Below are positions 23,944 through 32,117 of a stretch of 64,000 nt of DNA, in pieces. The first letter of the stretch is position 1, and each line of letters begins with the position of its first letter. The notes beneath the pieces were generated by a model. That model did not search any database. It was not told where the DNA came from and was given only the letters and a program-made list of their open reading frames with translations. Both the position numbers and the translations under genes were made by a program. The DNA lies in the NCBI RefSeq assembly GCF_013408245.1, contig NZ_JACBYS010000004.1, forward strand, positions 62,001 to 126,000, given 5' to 3'. The DNA is from Duganella sp. 1224 (GTDB taxonomy: Bacteria; Pseudomonadota; Gammaproteobacteria; Burkholderiales; Burkholderiaceae_D).

Positions 23944-25031
23944 ACATCGAAGGCGCGCTCGATGAACCACACCAGCGCCACCAGCGCGATCAGCACCGAG
24001 CCGCCACTAAGCAGGCGCCGGTAGAGCCACGTATGCCGCAGCAGAAACGCCAGCGGCAAAAACGCGGCGACGATGCATAGCTGGCCGATCTCGACGCCGA
24101 GGTTGAAACCGAACAGGCTGGCCAGCAGCGCGCCTTTCGGCAGCCCAAGGTCGACCAGCACGCTGGCGAAACCAAAGCCGTGGATCAGGCCAAAGCCAAA
24201 CGCCGCCACCGGCCGCCGTCCGCGAAACAGCGGATAGACATTGTTCAGCGCCGCCAAAATGACCGACGCGGCGATGGCCGACTCCACCAGCCGCGATGGC
24301 AGCGAGATCAGCGACAGGCTGGCCAGCGTCAGCGTCAGCGAGTGCGCCAGCGTGAAGGCGGTGACCACTTTCAGCACGTCGATGAAGGCGCCGCGCAGGT
24401 TGTCGGCCGGTGCCGCCAGCAGCACCGCTGGCAGCAGCAGCGACAGCAGGAACAGGATGTGGTCATAGCCGATCCAGATGTGCCACACGCCGTCGCGCAC
24501 GTAGGCGCTGAACTGCCGCAGCGTGTCCGGCGCCGACAGCGACAGGCGCTGTTGCGCATGCGCCGGGTCGAATATTGCGGTAGTGGTGGCACCATCGCGC
24601 GTCAGCCGCAGCAGGCCTTTGTGTTGCGGATCGAGATCGGCGAACAGGCGGTAATCAATCGTCAGCGTGTTCACCGGCCCGGCGCAACTGGCCTGGAAGC
24701 GCAGCACGCTGTAGGCGCCGTCGGTATGGTCGTCGATCAATTGCTCGCCCGGCACGATGCGGCAGACGCCGTCGTCGGTGGTCAGGTGCAGGCGTTCCAG
24801 CGCGTAAGCGGCCATGGCGGCGTGGCGCGCGCGGATCTCGTCCCAGGTCAGCCGGCCGTCGTCGTCCGCATCCAGGCCGATGGCGTAGTCGAGATCGCGC
24901 AAGGCGATGTCCCACTGGCCAATGACGCGGTCGCCTTGCACCGTCAGCGACAGGTAGCTGTCGCTCGGCTTGTGCGCGGCGGCTGGCGTCAGCGCGCAGC
25001 ACAGCAGCAATAGCAGGAGCAGCCGTTTCAT
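23919..25031 (-). CDS. HupE/UreJ-type membrane protein with an EF-hand-like loop
   Basis: 370 residues from the ATG giving MKRLLLLLLLCCALTPAAAH. A signal peptide is followed by a periplasmic domain holding a canonical 12-residue EF-hand loop, DADDDGRLTWDE (about residues 55-66). The C-terminal half has six or seven helices with HIWIGYDHILFLLSLLLPAV and FGFGLIHGFGFASVL, the His-rich signature of HupE/UreJ-like proteins often linked to metal transport. Its ATG overlaps the stop of the TPR gene (TGATG). Substrate unknown; membership in the DUF4331/TonB cluster is from context. Confidence 0.8.
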   Translation of the reverse strand: MKRLLLLLLLCCALTPAAAHKPSDSYLSLTVQGDRVIGQWDIALRDLDYAIGLDADDDGRLTWDEIRARHAAMAAYALERLHLTTDDGVCRIVPGEQLIDDHTDGAYSVLRFQASCAGPVNTLTIDYRLFADLDPQHKGLLRLTRDGATTTAIFDPAHAQQRLSLSAPDTLRQFSAYVRDGVWHIWIGYDHILFLLSLLLPAVLLAAPADNLRGAFIDVLKVVTAFTLAHSLTLTLASLSLISLPSRLVESAIAASVILAALNNVYPLFRGRRPVAAFGFGLIHGFGFASVLVDLGLPKGALLASLFGFNLGVEIGQLCIVAAFLPLAFLLRHTWLYRRLLSGGSVLIALVALVWFIERAFDVQAQWIGG

Positions 25032-26197
25032 CACGACCCCGCTTTCAACTGGCGCAGCAGGCGCGCGGCGGTCACGTCCTCGGTACCGTGGGTGGCGATC
25101 CAGTCGCTGACGGCTTTGGCGGCGGCGGCATCGCGCGCCTGGGCGGCGGCTTCGAGGTAGATGCGCATGTCGGCCGGTTCTTTCTGCACCGCCCAGTTCT
25201 TGCGCGCCAGCGCCAGGGCGGCGGGGACATCGCGCCGCAGCCACAGTTCGAAGCGCGCCTGTTCGCGCTGGTGCACGGTGTCGCCGCGCTGGCCGGCCGC
25301 GTCGAAGCGTGCCGCCAGTTCGCGGATGTCGGCTTGCAGCGCGTTGTGCTGGCCGCTCTGCTGCAGCGCCAGCGCGCGCCGCAGCAGCAGCGCGTCGATG
25401 CGCTCCTCGCCTTGCAGCAGCGCCAGCACGTCGTCGGCGCGGCCCTGGTCGAGCAGCAGGTCGGCGTAGGCGCCTTGCAGATAGCTGTCGCGCGGACGCA
25501 TGGTCAGCGCCTGGCGGAAGCGTCGTTCGGCGAGCGCCGTGTCGCCGCGCCGTTGCGCCATCTCGGCCAATAACGTCAGCGCCCACAGCTTGAGTTCCTC
25601 CGGCGCGTTGGCGCTGCGCTCCAGCGTCAGGTCCAGCAGGCGTTCGCTGGTGGCCGCCTTGCCGGTCACGGCGCCGACGTTGGCCACACAGGTGATGGCC
25701 GCCAGATCGATCGACAAGGCGGCCACGCGCGCGCAGCTGGCGGTGGCGCCGGCGTAGTCGCCCTGCACGGTTTGCACGGTGGCCTGGGTCAGCCAGGCTT
25801 GCGGGTTGCCGGGATCGGCCGCCAGCACGCCGCGCAGGTCCGCCAGCGCCGGCGCGAACTGGTGGGTGCTTTGCAGCAGCGTGGCGCGCAGCAGGCGGAT
25901 GTCGGTGGGCGGGGCGGGCTGGCGCCACCACGGTTGCAGCGCGGCCTGGGCGTAGCCGAGGTAGCGCGGTTCGGTTTCGCTGCGGGCCAGCGTGATGTAG
26001 CGGCGCGCCAGGCTGGCGGCCAGCGTGGCGTCGTCCGGATGGGCGTTGAGCTGGCTGCGCAGGCGGCGCAATTCCTGCTGCGCCGGATCGCCGCGGCGCG
26101 GCACGGTTTCGATCACCTGCTGGCCGCTGGCGGGGAGGTAGGGGGCGGCTTGGGCGGCGGCGGCGCAGCAGATGCACCCCAGTATCAGTTTGTGCAT
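25031..26197 (-). CDS. Exported tetratricopeptide-repeat protein
   Basis: 388 residues beginning MHKLILGCICCAAAAQAAPY (signal peptide, cleavage near QAA). Helical repeats with TPR spacing run from about 50 to 330, for example ALADLRGVLAADPGNPQAWL and TALAERRFRQALTMRPRDSY. Probably a periplasmic scaffold. It is coupled to the HupE-like gene by a TGATG overlap. The upstream in-frame extension was rejected because the signal peptide starts at this ATG. Confidence 0.8.
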   Translation of the reverse strand: MHKLILGCICCAAAAQAAPYLPASGQQVIETVPRRGDPAQQELRRLRSQLNAHPDDATLAASLARRYITLARSETEPRYLGYAQAALQPWWRQPAPPTDIRLLRATLLQSTHQFAPALADLRGVLAADPGNPQAWLTQATVQTVQGDYAGATASCARVAALSIDLAAITCVANVGAVTGKAATSERLLDLTLERSANAPEELKLWALTLLAEMAQRRGDTALAERRFRQALTMRPRDSYLQGAYADLLLDQGRADDVLALLQGEERIDALLLRRALALQQSGQHNALQADIRELAARFDAAGQRGDTVHQREQARFELWLRRDVPAALALARKNWAVQKEPADMRIYLEAAAQARDAAAAKAVSDWIATHGTEDVTAARLLRQLKAGS

Positions 26198-26272
26198 GAT
26201 GTTGTAGCGGGTTTGACGTTGTGGTTGCTTTGGCGGCTTGCGGCACTGTTTACCCCGCACACCGCTGAGGCC

Positions 26273-26302
26273 AGGGTCAGACCCCGTACGGGGTCTGACC
26301 CT
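26273..26302. repeat. Perfect 30-bp palindrome (GGGGTCAG-type family)
   Basis: AGGGTCAGACCCCGT followed directly by its exact reverse complement, no loop. It lies between the small lipoprotein gene and the TPR gene, both read on the minus strand. It lacks a strong T run, so its terminating ability is unclear. The core matches the other hairpins of this family. Confidence 0.9.
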
Positions 26303-26315
26303 TTCGGTTGCGGGT

Positions 26316-26567
26316 TTATTTCACCGCCACCGGCTCGCTGTCTTCCGGCGTGGTCACGGCCACGCTGTCGATCGACTGCGGCTCGGTGGTCGTCTCGCTG
26401 CCGTCGCCGATGACCGCCAGCACCGCGGTGACAAATTTGTCCACCATCGATACCGGTGGCGGCGGCGTGGTGGTCGGCGGTGGCGACTCGTAGTGGCTGC
26501 TGCTGCCGCCGCACGCGCTCAGCACCAGCAAGGCGCTCAGGCCCAGCGCCAGGCCGGCCGCCCTCAT
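26316..26567 (-). CDS. Small lipoprotein
   Basis: 83 residues with a lipoprotein signal, lipobox LSAC (SALLVLSACGGSSSH, lipidated Cys about residue 19), a Pro/Thr linker (SPPPTTTPPPPV) and a short helical and acidic tail. No known family recognised. Its start overlaps the DUF4331 stop as ATGA, so it is produced with that protein and may be its membrane partner. Confidence 0.8.
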   Translation of the reverse strand: MRAAGLALGLSALLVLSACGGSSSHYESPPPTTTPPPPVSMVDKFVTAVLAVIGDGSETTTEPQSIDSVAVTTPEDSEPVAVK

Positions 26568-28093
26568 GGCGCCCTCCGTGCAGCTTGCACCACCGCCCCG
26601 GTCTGCGGCGAACCCGGCAGCGGGTTCTTCAGGTACGGGAAGGCGGCGGTGAAGAAGCTGTCATCCAGATAGGCGCCATCGGTGAAGTGCAGGCCGCCGG
26701 CCGGCGCATCGGCCGGCGCGCACCCCAGGTTCAGCGTGCACAGATTGCCCATCACCACGCGCAGCGCGATGTCCACCACGTCGTCACCCGGACGGCGGCC
26801 GTTCGGGAAGCCGGCGTTGTCGCCGCCGATCACGCCCAGGCGGTTCTGCTTGCCCATGGCGACCGCTGGCGTGCTGGTGTTCAGGCGCAGCATTTCGGAC
26901 GCGGTCACCGTGGCCGGCTGGTTCAGGCCCTTGACGCCGGTCAGGAAGGCGGCCACCAGGTCGTTGCGCGGGAAGTTGGTCGGCGCCTTGGCGCCGGCGC
27001 TGCCGTACAGGATTTCAATCAGCGCCGGCAGCGTCGGATTGGTCACGTAGGTGGCAAACTGCGCGTCGCCGGACGGCTTGCTGGCGTTGAAGGTGTCCTT
27101 GTCCTTCAGGCCGATCACCACCTCGTTCACCAGCGGCATGCCAAGGCGCGACACCTGGGTCCAGGCGCCGCCCTCCTTGGACGGCGTGCTGGTGTTTGGC
27201 GTCGGGTTCAGCAGGCGGCCCTGGCGCACGCTGGCGGTGGTCCAGCCGCCGATCACCGGATCGCTGCTGCCGGACGCGGTCAGGCACGAGGCCGCCACTT
27301 CCAGTTCGATGGCGGTGACGTTCTTGCCGGCCAGGTCATCCTTGGCGGCGCTCTCCGCGTTGGCGGCGAACTCGGTGGCCGGCGCCTTGATGTTGACCAG
27401 GTCGAAGGTCTCGCCCAGGTTGACCACGAACGGGTCCTTGCGCTGGCCGACGAACACCCGCGCCGGCGTGCTGCAGCCGGGGATGTTGACGTTGTACACA
27501 TGCGCTGCCGCGTAGGCGGCGTAGTTCGGGATCGACTTGTTGCCGATGTTGTCGAGCGGCTTGTCGAAGGTGGTGCTGCCGTCGGCGGCGTTGGTCACGC
27601 TGGCGCGGGTGCCGGTGCGGCGGTCGCCGCGCACCACGCTGATGGTGTAGGTTTCGCGCACGTTGGCGCCGGCCGCGTTGGGCGCGGCGATGGCGCCGCC
27701 GTTGATCACCAGCGGTATCGACACCTGCTTGCCGCCCACGGTCAGCTTGGTGTCCTTGTTGGTGTTGTTGAAGCGGAACTGGAAGGTCAGGTCTTCCTTG
27801 GCGTCGCCGTTGTTGTCGATGTGGATTTCATACAGCGCGTTGGGGTCCATCGCGAAGTAGTTGGGACCGGCGCCGGGGTCCTGCAGCGGCACGTAGTCGG
27901 CGATCAGGGTGATGAAGTTGGCGCGGCCGGCTTCGTAGCTGCGGAACATGTAAAAGTCGGTGCCGTCGACCTTGGGGCTTTGCGTAATGAACGGCGCTTC
28001 GCGGTGGCTGGACGCCAGCGCCGCCGGCACGCAGACACCGGCCAGTGCGCCAATCACCGCCAGCCGCACTGCTTGATTGATGATAGTTTGCAT
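26564..28093 (-). CDS. DUF4331 family exported protein
   Basis: 509 residues beginning MQTIINQAVRLAVIGALAGV, signal peptide ending near ALA, mature start SSHREAPFITQSPKVDGTDF, which is the DUF4331 hallmark. Other family blocks: NYFAMDPNALYEIHIDNNGD, LGETFDLVNIKAP and a C-terminal GRRPGDDVVDIALRVVMGN. Function unknown. A promoter matching the sigma-gene promoter lies at 28141-28169. The open frame runs on upstream through the TonB-receptor region but that extension is noncoding. Confidence 0.9.
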   Translation of the reverse strand: MQTIINQAVRLAVIGALAGVCVPAALASSHREAPFITQSPKVDGTDFYMFRSYEAGRANFITLIADYVPLQDPGAGPNYFAMDPNALYEIHIDNNGDAKEDLTFQFRFNNTNKDTKLTVGGKQVSIPLVINGGAIAAPNAAGANVRETYTISVVRGDRRTGTRASVTNAADGSTTFDKPLDNIGNKSIPNYAAYAAAHVYNVNIPGCSTPARVFVGQRKDPFVVNLGETFDLVNIKAPATEFAANAESAAKDDLAGKNVTAIELEVAASCLTASGSSDPVIGGWTTASVRQGRLLNPTPNTSTPSKEGGAWTQVSRLGMPLVNEVVIGLKDKDTFNASKPSGDAQFATYVTNPTLPALIEILYGSAGAKAPTNFPRNDLVAAFLTGVKGLNQPATVTASEMLRLNTSTPAVAMGKQNRLGVIGGDNAGFPNGRRPGDDVVDIALRVVMGNLCTLNLGCAPADAPAGGLHFTDGAYLDDSFFTAAFPYLKNPLPGSPQTGAVVQAARRAP

Positions 28094-28140
28094 CTCGCTT
28101 CCTCCGAATGAGTGAACCTTCTGTGGGTACTGCAGGCTGG

Positions 28141-28169
28141 TATACGCGGGTCGCCGCGCGCCAGATTCA
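28141..28169 (-). promoter_or_regulatory. ECF-type promoter of the DUF4331 operon
   Basis: On the minus strand: TGAATCT (28169-28163), 16 bp, then CGTATA (28146-28141), predicting a start near 28134, 41 bases before the DUF4331 ATG. The same boxes with the same 16-bp spacing occur twice in the sigma/receptor intergenic region at 30222-30273. The match in sequence and spacing at three sites supports one sigma factor reading all three. Confidence 0.72.
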
Positions 28170-28188
28170 GATTTCGTAAGATTAATTT

Positions 28189-30198
28189 TTAGAAATTGTG
28201 TGTCAGCGTCAGGCGCAGGGTGCGCGGCTCGACCGGGTGGAAATGCACGTCGTCGACACCGCCGGCCGGTTCGCCCGCCAGGCGCGAGGCGTAGTAATAG
28301 TCGATGTCGCTGGCGCGGCGGTTGAACAGGTTGAAGCCGTCCAGCGTCAGCCGGGTGCGGCGGCTCAGTTGATAGCCGATGCGGCCGTAGGCCAGCGTGG
28401 TGGCGGCCGAGCGCACGCTGTTGTCCTCGACCAGCGGCCGCGGGCCGAAGTAGCGCAGCTCGAAGCCGCCGAACCAGCGGCCCAGGTCCTTGACGGTGAC
28501 GCCGAACGAGGCCACCCTGTCGAGCGCCTCCGGCACGTGGTTGCCGGCCGGGTCGCTCTGGCGGTAGCGCGCGTGCGAGACGGCCAGGTCGAGGTCGAAC
28601 AGCAGCCAAGGCGCGACGATATAGTGGTTGCTCCACTCGACGCCGGTGCGGCGGCTGGCGCGGCTGGCCTCGGTCTGGCCGCTGTCGCCGGCGTAGACCA
28701 GTTCCGAATCGATATCCAGTCCCCACAACGCCAGCGAACTTTGCAGGCCGGGCAGCCACTCGCCGCGCAGGCCCAGCTCGGCGCCGCGCGTGCCCACCAG
28801 CGGCGGCGCGCGCCCGGCACCGGTGACGCCGCGCGCGTCGTTGCTGTGGAAGCCGGCGCCGTAGTTGATGAAGTATTCGGTGTTGGCCCACGGCCCGAAG
28901 ATCAGCGACAGCTTGGGCGAGACCTTGTGGGCGCCGGCGCGCGCGTCGTTGACCTTGAAGCGGTAGGCGTCGTAGCGCAGGCCGGCGATGCTGCGCAGCG
29001 TCGGCGTCCAGTAGCTGGTGTTTTCCGCGTACAGCCCGATACTGGCCTCGTCCACGCGGTCCTCGCGCACGGTGGCGAGCCGCTGGCGCGCCTTCGTCGC
29101 ATATAGGCCGATCGGCGCGATATGGTCGTAGCGCGCCTGTACGCCCAGCTGGTTGCGCATGTCGATGCCGCCGATGGTGCTCAGCCAGGCCTGGCTCAGG
29201 CTGGCGCCGCCCAGCGTGCGGCGCTCGCTTTGCTGGAACTGGTCGCCGTTGACCGGGTCGTTCAGCAGGTAGGTGAAGTTGCTGTACAGGTCGAGGCTGG
29301 AATGCAGCAGGTAGGCCGAGGCCTGCGTGACGCGCTCGCCGTCGCGGCGGTGCAGATTCCACGCCAGGCTGGTGCGCGTGGTGTCGCCGCCGTCGCTCGG
29401 ATCGAGGCTGCCGAAGCGGCCGATCAGGCCTTCCTGCACGGCGCGCAGCGGCACCTGGTCGGTGGCGTGCCAGCGGTTGCGGTAGGCCATGGCGGTGACG
29501 CTGTAGCCGTCCTGGGCGTCGCCGTGGCTGTAGCGCAGGGTGGCGCTGAGCTTGCGCACCTGTTCCGGCGTCTGCCACGGGCCGTTGTTGCGGCTCAGTT
29601 CCAGGCCGTACAGCAGCGTGCCGCCGGCGGCGGCCAGCGAGTCGGCCAGCACGCCGCGCTGGTAGCCGTAGCTGCCCGCCGTCAGGCTGGCGATGCCCTG
29701 CTTCAGCTGGTCGCTGAGGCGGATATGGGCGGCGCCGGCGGACGAAAAATCGCCCTCGTCGGCAAAGTAACTGCCTTTTTTATAGTCGATGCGCTGCACC
29801 AGTTCGGGAATCAGGAAGTTGAGGTCGGAATAGCCCTGGCCGTGCGCGTGGCTGCGCATATTGACCGGCACGCCGTCGACCCAGGTGGCGAAGTCGGTGC
29901 CGTGGTCGAGGTTGAAGCCGCGCAGGAAGTACTGGTTGGCCTTGCCGTCGCCGCTGTGCTGGGTGACGATCATGCCGGGCACGAACTCCAGCAGCTCGCC
30001 GGTGCGCAGCGCCGGCCGGTTGGCGATCAGGTTGGCGGTGACCGTGCCCTGGCTGGCGGCGTCGGCGCTGCCCAGCGCGTTGTCGTAATGACCCAATACG
30101 GTCACGCTGGCCAGCGCGCCGCCGCTGTCATCGGTGGCCAGCGCCGCGCCGTGCCAGATTGCTGCCGCCAGCGCCGTCGTCCCGCATCTGATCGTCAT
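28189..30198 (-). CDS. TonB-dependent outer-membrane receptor
   Basis: 669 residues starting MTIRCGTTALAAAIWHGAAL. A TonB-box-like ASVTVLGHYDN (about 30-40) is followed by a plug domain (LLEFVPGMIVTQHSGDGKAN, YFLRGFNLDHGTDFATWVDG) and a 22-strand barrel ending in Phe (LRLTLTHNF). It imports a large or scarce ligand across the outer membrane; a plug sequence NMRSHAHGQGYSD is His-rich, but the ligand cannot be named. Its promoter is the mirror image of that of the sigma gene. Confidence 0.92.
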   Translation of the reverse strand: MTIRCGTTALAAAIWHGAALATDDSGGALASVTVLGHYDNALGSADAASQGTVTANLIANRPALRTGELLEFVPGMIVTQHSGDGKANQYFLRGFNLDHGTDFATWVDGVPVNMRSHAHGQGYSDLNFLIPELVQRIDYKKGSYFADEGDFSSAGAAHIRLSDQLKQGIASLTAGSYGYQRGVLADSLAAAGGTLLYGLELSRNNGPWQTPEQVRKLSATLRYSHGDAQDGYSVTAMAYRNRWHATDQVPLRAVQEGLIGRFGSLDPSDGGDTTRTSLAWNLHRRDGERVTQASAYLLHSSLDLYSNFTYLLNDPVNGDQFQQSERRTLGGASLSQAWLSTIGGIDMRNQLGVQARYDHIAPIGLYATKARQRLATVREDRVDEASIGLYAENTSYWTPTLRSIAGLRYDAYRFKVNDARAGAHKVSPKLSLIFGPWANTEYFINYGAGFHSNDARGVTGAGRAPPLVGTRGAELGLRGEWLPGLQSSLALWGLDIDSELVYAGDSGQTEASRASRRTGVEWSNHYIVAPWLLFDLDLAVSHARYRQSDPAGNHVPEALDRVASFGVTVKDLGRWFGGFELRYFGPRPLVEDNSVRSAATTLAYGRIGYQLSRRTRLTLDGFNLFNRRASDIDYYYASRLAGEPAGGVDDVHFHPVEPRTLRLTLTHNF

Positions 30199-30221
30199 CT
30201 CGTCCCCTTGCCCCGCGTTGT

Positions 30222-30250
30222 TGAATCCGTCATGTTGTAAGCCTTGTACG
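30222..30250 (+). promoter_or_regulatory. ECF-type promoter of the sigma/anti-sigma genes
   Basis: TGAATCC (30222-30228), 16 bp, TGTACG (30245-30250); start predicted near 30257. It reads toward the sigma gene. The -10 hexamer is shared with the opposite promoter, with GTAC at the centre of symmetry. Confidence 0.75.
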
Positions 30251-30273
30251 CGGGCGGACTGCAACTGGATTCA
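30245..30273 (-). promoter_or_regulatory. ECF-type promoter of the TonB receptor gene
   Basis: Minus strand: TGAATCC (30273-30267), 16 bp, CGTACA (30250-30245); start predicted near 30238, 40 bases before the receptor ATG. It is an exact mirror of the sigma-gene promoter in -35 box and spacer length. Confidence 0.75.
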
Positions 30274-30337
30274 CGATTTTGTTTCGTATTGGGTTGGGAA
30301 TATGGTAATTTTCGTCATCTTCCCCTCAAGGCAAGCC

Positions 30338-30925
30338 GTGTCCGACGCTCCTACCCTCGATCCGCAACAGCTGCGCGCCTGGCTGAATGGCGCCGCCCAG
30401 CGCGACGCCGCCGCGTTCCGCTCCCTGTATGACGCCACGTCGGCGAAACTGTTTGGCTTCGCGCTGCGTATATTAGGCAAGCGCGAACTGGCCGAAGAAG
30501 TGATGCAGGAGAGTTTCGTCGCGATCTGGCACAACGCCGGCAGCTATCAGAGCCATCTGGCTGCGCCGATGACGTGGATGACCACCATCGTGCGCAACAA
30601 GGCTTTCGATCTGCTGCGCCGCAGCGATGTCGCCGCCGAAATCGATGGAGACCCTTTTGACGCCGCAATCATGGATGCCTTGCACGACCCCGCCGCCACG
30701 CCAATCGAGGCGCTGGAACTGAGCCGCGACGCCACCGCGCTGGCGTATTGCATGTCGGTGCTGGAAGGCGCGCAGCGCCAGGTGCTGGGGCTGGCGTTCT
30801 TCCACGACCTGTCGCACAGCGAAGTGGCGCAGCAGATGGCGCTGCCGATCGGCACCGTCAAGACCTGGATACGCCGCAGCCTGGAAAAGCTGAAGGCCTG
30901 CCTGACCAAGGGAGCGCGCCCATGA
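30338..30925 (+). CDS. ECF RNA polymerase sigma factor
   Basis: 195 residues from the GTG at 30338 (SDAPTLDPQQ follows), preceded by AAGG at 6 bases; an ATG at 30302 in the same frame is an alternative. Region 2 (KLFGFALRILGKRELAEEVM, QESFVAIWHNAGSY, MTWMTTIVRNKAFDLLRR) and region 4 (QRQVLGLAFFHDLSHSEVAQ, PIGTVKTWIRRSLEKLK) are complete. It overlaps the anti-sigma gene as ATGA. It probably reads its own promoter and the receptor and DUF4331 promoters. Paired with an RskA-like anti-sigma, as in SigK-type systems. Confidence 0.93.
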   Translation: MSDAPTLDPQQLRAWLNGAAQRDAAAFRSLYDATSAKLFGFALRILGKRELAEEVMQESFVAIWHNAGSYQSHLAAPMTWMTTIVRNKAFDLLRRSDVAAEIDGDPFDAAIMDALHDPAATPIEALELSRDATALAYCMSVLEGAQRQVLGLAFFHDLSHSEVAQQMALPIGTVKTWIRRSLEKLKACLTKGARP

Positions 30926-31614
30926 ACCTGCGTGACAACGCGCCCTTGCGCGAAAAACTGGCGGCCGAATACGTACTCGGCACGCTGAAGGGCGGCGCCC
31001 GGCGCCGCTTCGAGGGCTATCTGCACAATGACGCCGCGCTACGCCGCCTGATCACGGAATGGCAGGATCGGCTGGTGCCGATGGGCGAGTTCGCGCCCGC
31101 CGTGCAGCCGCGCAAGCAGGTGTGGACCGGCATCGAGCGGCGCCTGAATTTGCGGCCGGCGCGTGCCGGCTGGCTGGAGTCGCTCAACTTCTGGCGCTGG
31201 CTGGGCGCCGCCTCGACGGCGGTGGCGGCCCTGCTGGTGATCGTCATCGGCACCCGCGTGCTCGATCAGCCGCAGCTCGATTACGTCGCCACGCTGACCG
31301 ACGACAAGGCGCAGACCGCGCTGGTGCTAACCGGCGATACCCAGCACAAGGCGCTGACCGTGCGCCTGGTCGGCAACGCGCCGGTGGCCAGCGACAAGAC
31401 GCTGCAGTTGTGGGCCGTACCCAAGCAGGGCAATCCACGCTCGCTCGGCCTGCTGGCCGACAAGGGTGAGGTCAGGCTGGCGCTGGGCAGCAACGCCATC
31501 GGCGACGACGTCGCGCTGCTGGCCGTGTCGCTGGAGCCGAAGGGCGGCTCGCCGGACCCGAATGGCCCGACCGGCCCTATACTGTATAAGGGCGCGTGGG
31601 TACGCGTGATGTAA
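30922..31614 (+). CDS. RskA-like membrane anti-sigma factor
   Basis: 230 residues. The N-terminal cytoplasmic part (LREKLAAEYVLGTLKGGARR, RFEGYLHNDAALRRLITEW) is the anti-sigma domain; it has no Cys, so the zinc-binding HxxxCxxC form is absent. One membrane helix lies at about 94-113, then a periplasmic RskA domain (LQLWAVPKQGNPRSLGLLAD, LAVSLEPKGGSP). It should hold the sigma factor at the membrane until a signal triggers cleavage. Coupled to the sigma gene by ATGA. Confidence 0.92.
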   Translation: MNLRDNAPLREKLAAEYVLGTLKGGARRRFEGYLHNDAALRRLITEWQDRLVPMGEFAPAVQPRKQVWTGIERRLNLRPARAGWLESLNFWRWLGAASTAVAALLVIVIGTRVLDQPQLDYVATLTDDKAQTALVLTGDTQHKALTVRLVGNAPVASDKTLQLWAVPKQGNPRSLGLLADKGEVRLALGSNAIGDDVALLAVSLEPKGGSPDPNGPTGPILYKGAWVRVM

Positions 31615-31626
31615 ACAAGGAGCACC

Positions 31627-32049
31627 ATGGACGCTGAAAAATTCAACACCGAGTACTTCAACACCTTCGGCAAGGGCACCTTGCCGGACCATCTGGGCAT
31701 CGTCATCACCTCCGTCAAGGAGGGCGAGATTGTGGCGGAATTTGCCGTCAGCGGCTATCATCTGGCGCCGAACGGTTTTCTGCACGCGGGCAGCGTGGTC
31801 ACGCTGGCCGACACGGCCTGCGGCTATGCGTGCTTCGCGCATTTGCCGGAGGGCGCGCAGAACTTCACCACCATCGAGTTGAAATCCAATCACCTCGGCA
31901 CCGCGCGCGATGGCACGGTGGTGGCAACCGCCACGGCGGTGCATCTGGGCCGCACCACGCAGGTGTGGGATGCAACAGTGGTCAACAAGGCCACTGGCAA
32001 GACAATAGCGTTGTTCCGATGCACGCAAATGATCTTGTACCCAAAATAA
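31627..32049 (+). CDS. PaaI-type hotdog-fold thioesterase
   Basis: 140 residues. The hotdog signature HLAPNGFLHAGSVVTLADTA with the following GCYACF-like stretch and NHLGTARDGTVVATATAVHL fits the PaaI/DUF4442 group that hydrolyses acyl-CoA thioesters. It is 12 bp after the anti-sigma gene with ribosome site AAGGAG, so it may belong to the same transcript. Substrate unknown. Confidence 0.88.
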   Translation: MDAEKFNTEYFNTFGKGTLPDHLGIVITSVKEGEIVAEFAVSGYHLAPNGFLHAGSVVTLADTACGYACFAHLPEGAQNFTTIELKSNHLGTARDGTVVATATAVHLGRTTQVWDATVVNKATGKTIALFRCTQMILYPK

Positions 32050-32117
32050 TCTGATAAATTGCAGTAAAGCCTAGCCCCCGCTGAATTCTCTTTATCGTTT
32101 TTTGTTCAAGGACTGAT

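Noticed and set aside
25032..26246. A long in-frame prefix before the HupE-like protein
   Set aside because: It is an alternative-frame reading of the TPR gene; the signal peptide MKRLLLLLLL starts at 25031.
28094..29578. Nearly 500 extra codons in frame upstream of the DUF4331 protein
   Set aside because: They lie on the same strand as, but in a different frame from, the TonB-receptor gene; the DUF4331 signal peptide starts at 28093.
32083..32110. TGAATTC with a following 16-bp spacer before the truncated haemoglobin gene, as a fourth ECF promoter
   Set aside because: The -35-like box has a mismatch and the -10 position reads TTCAAG, without the GTA core seen at the other three sites.
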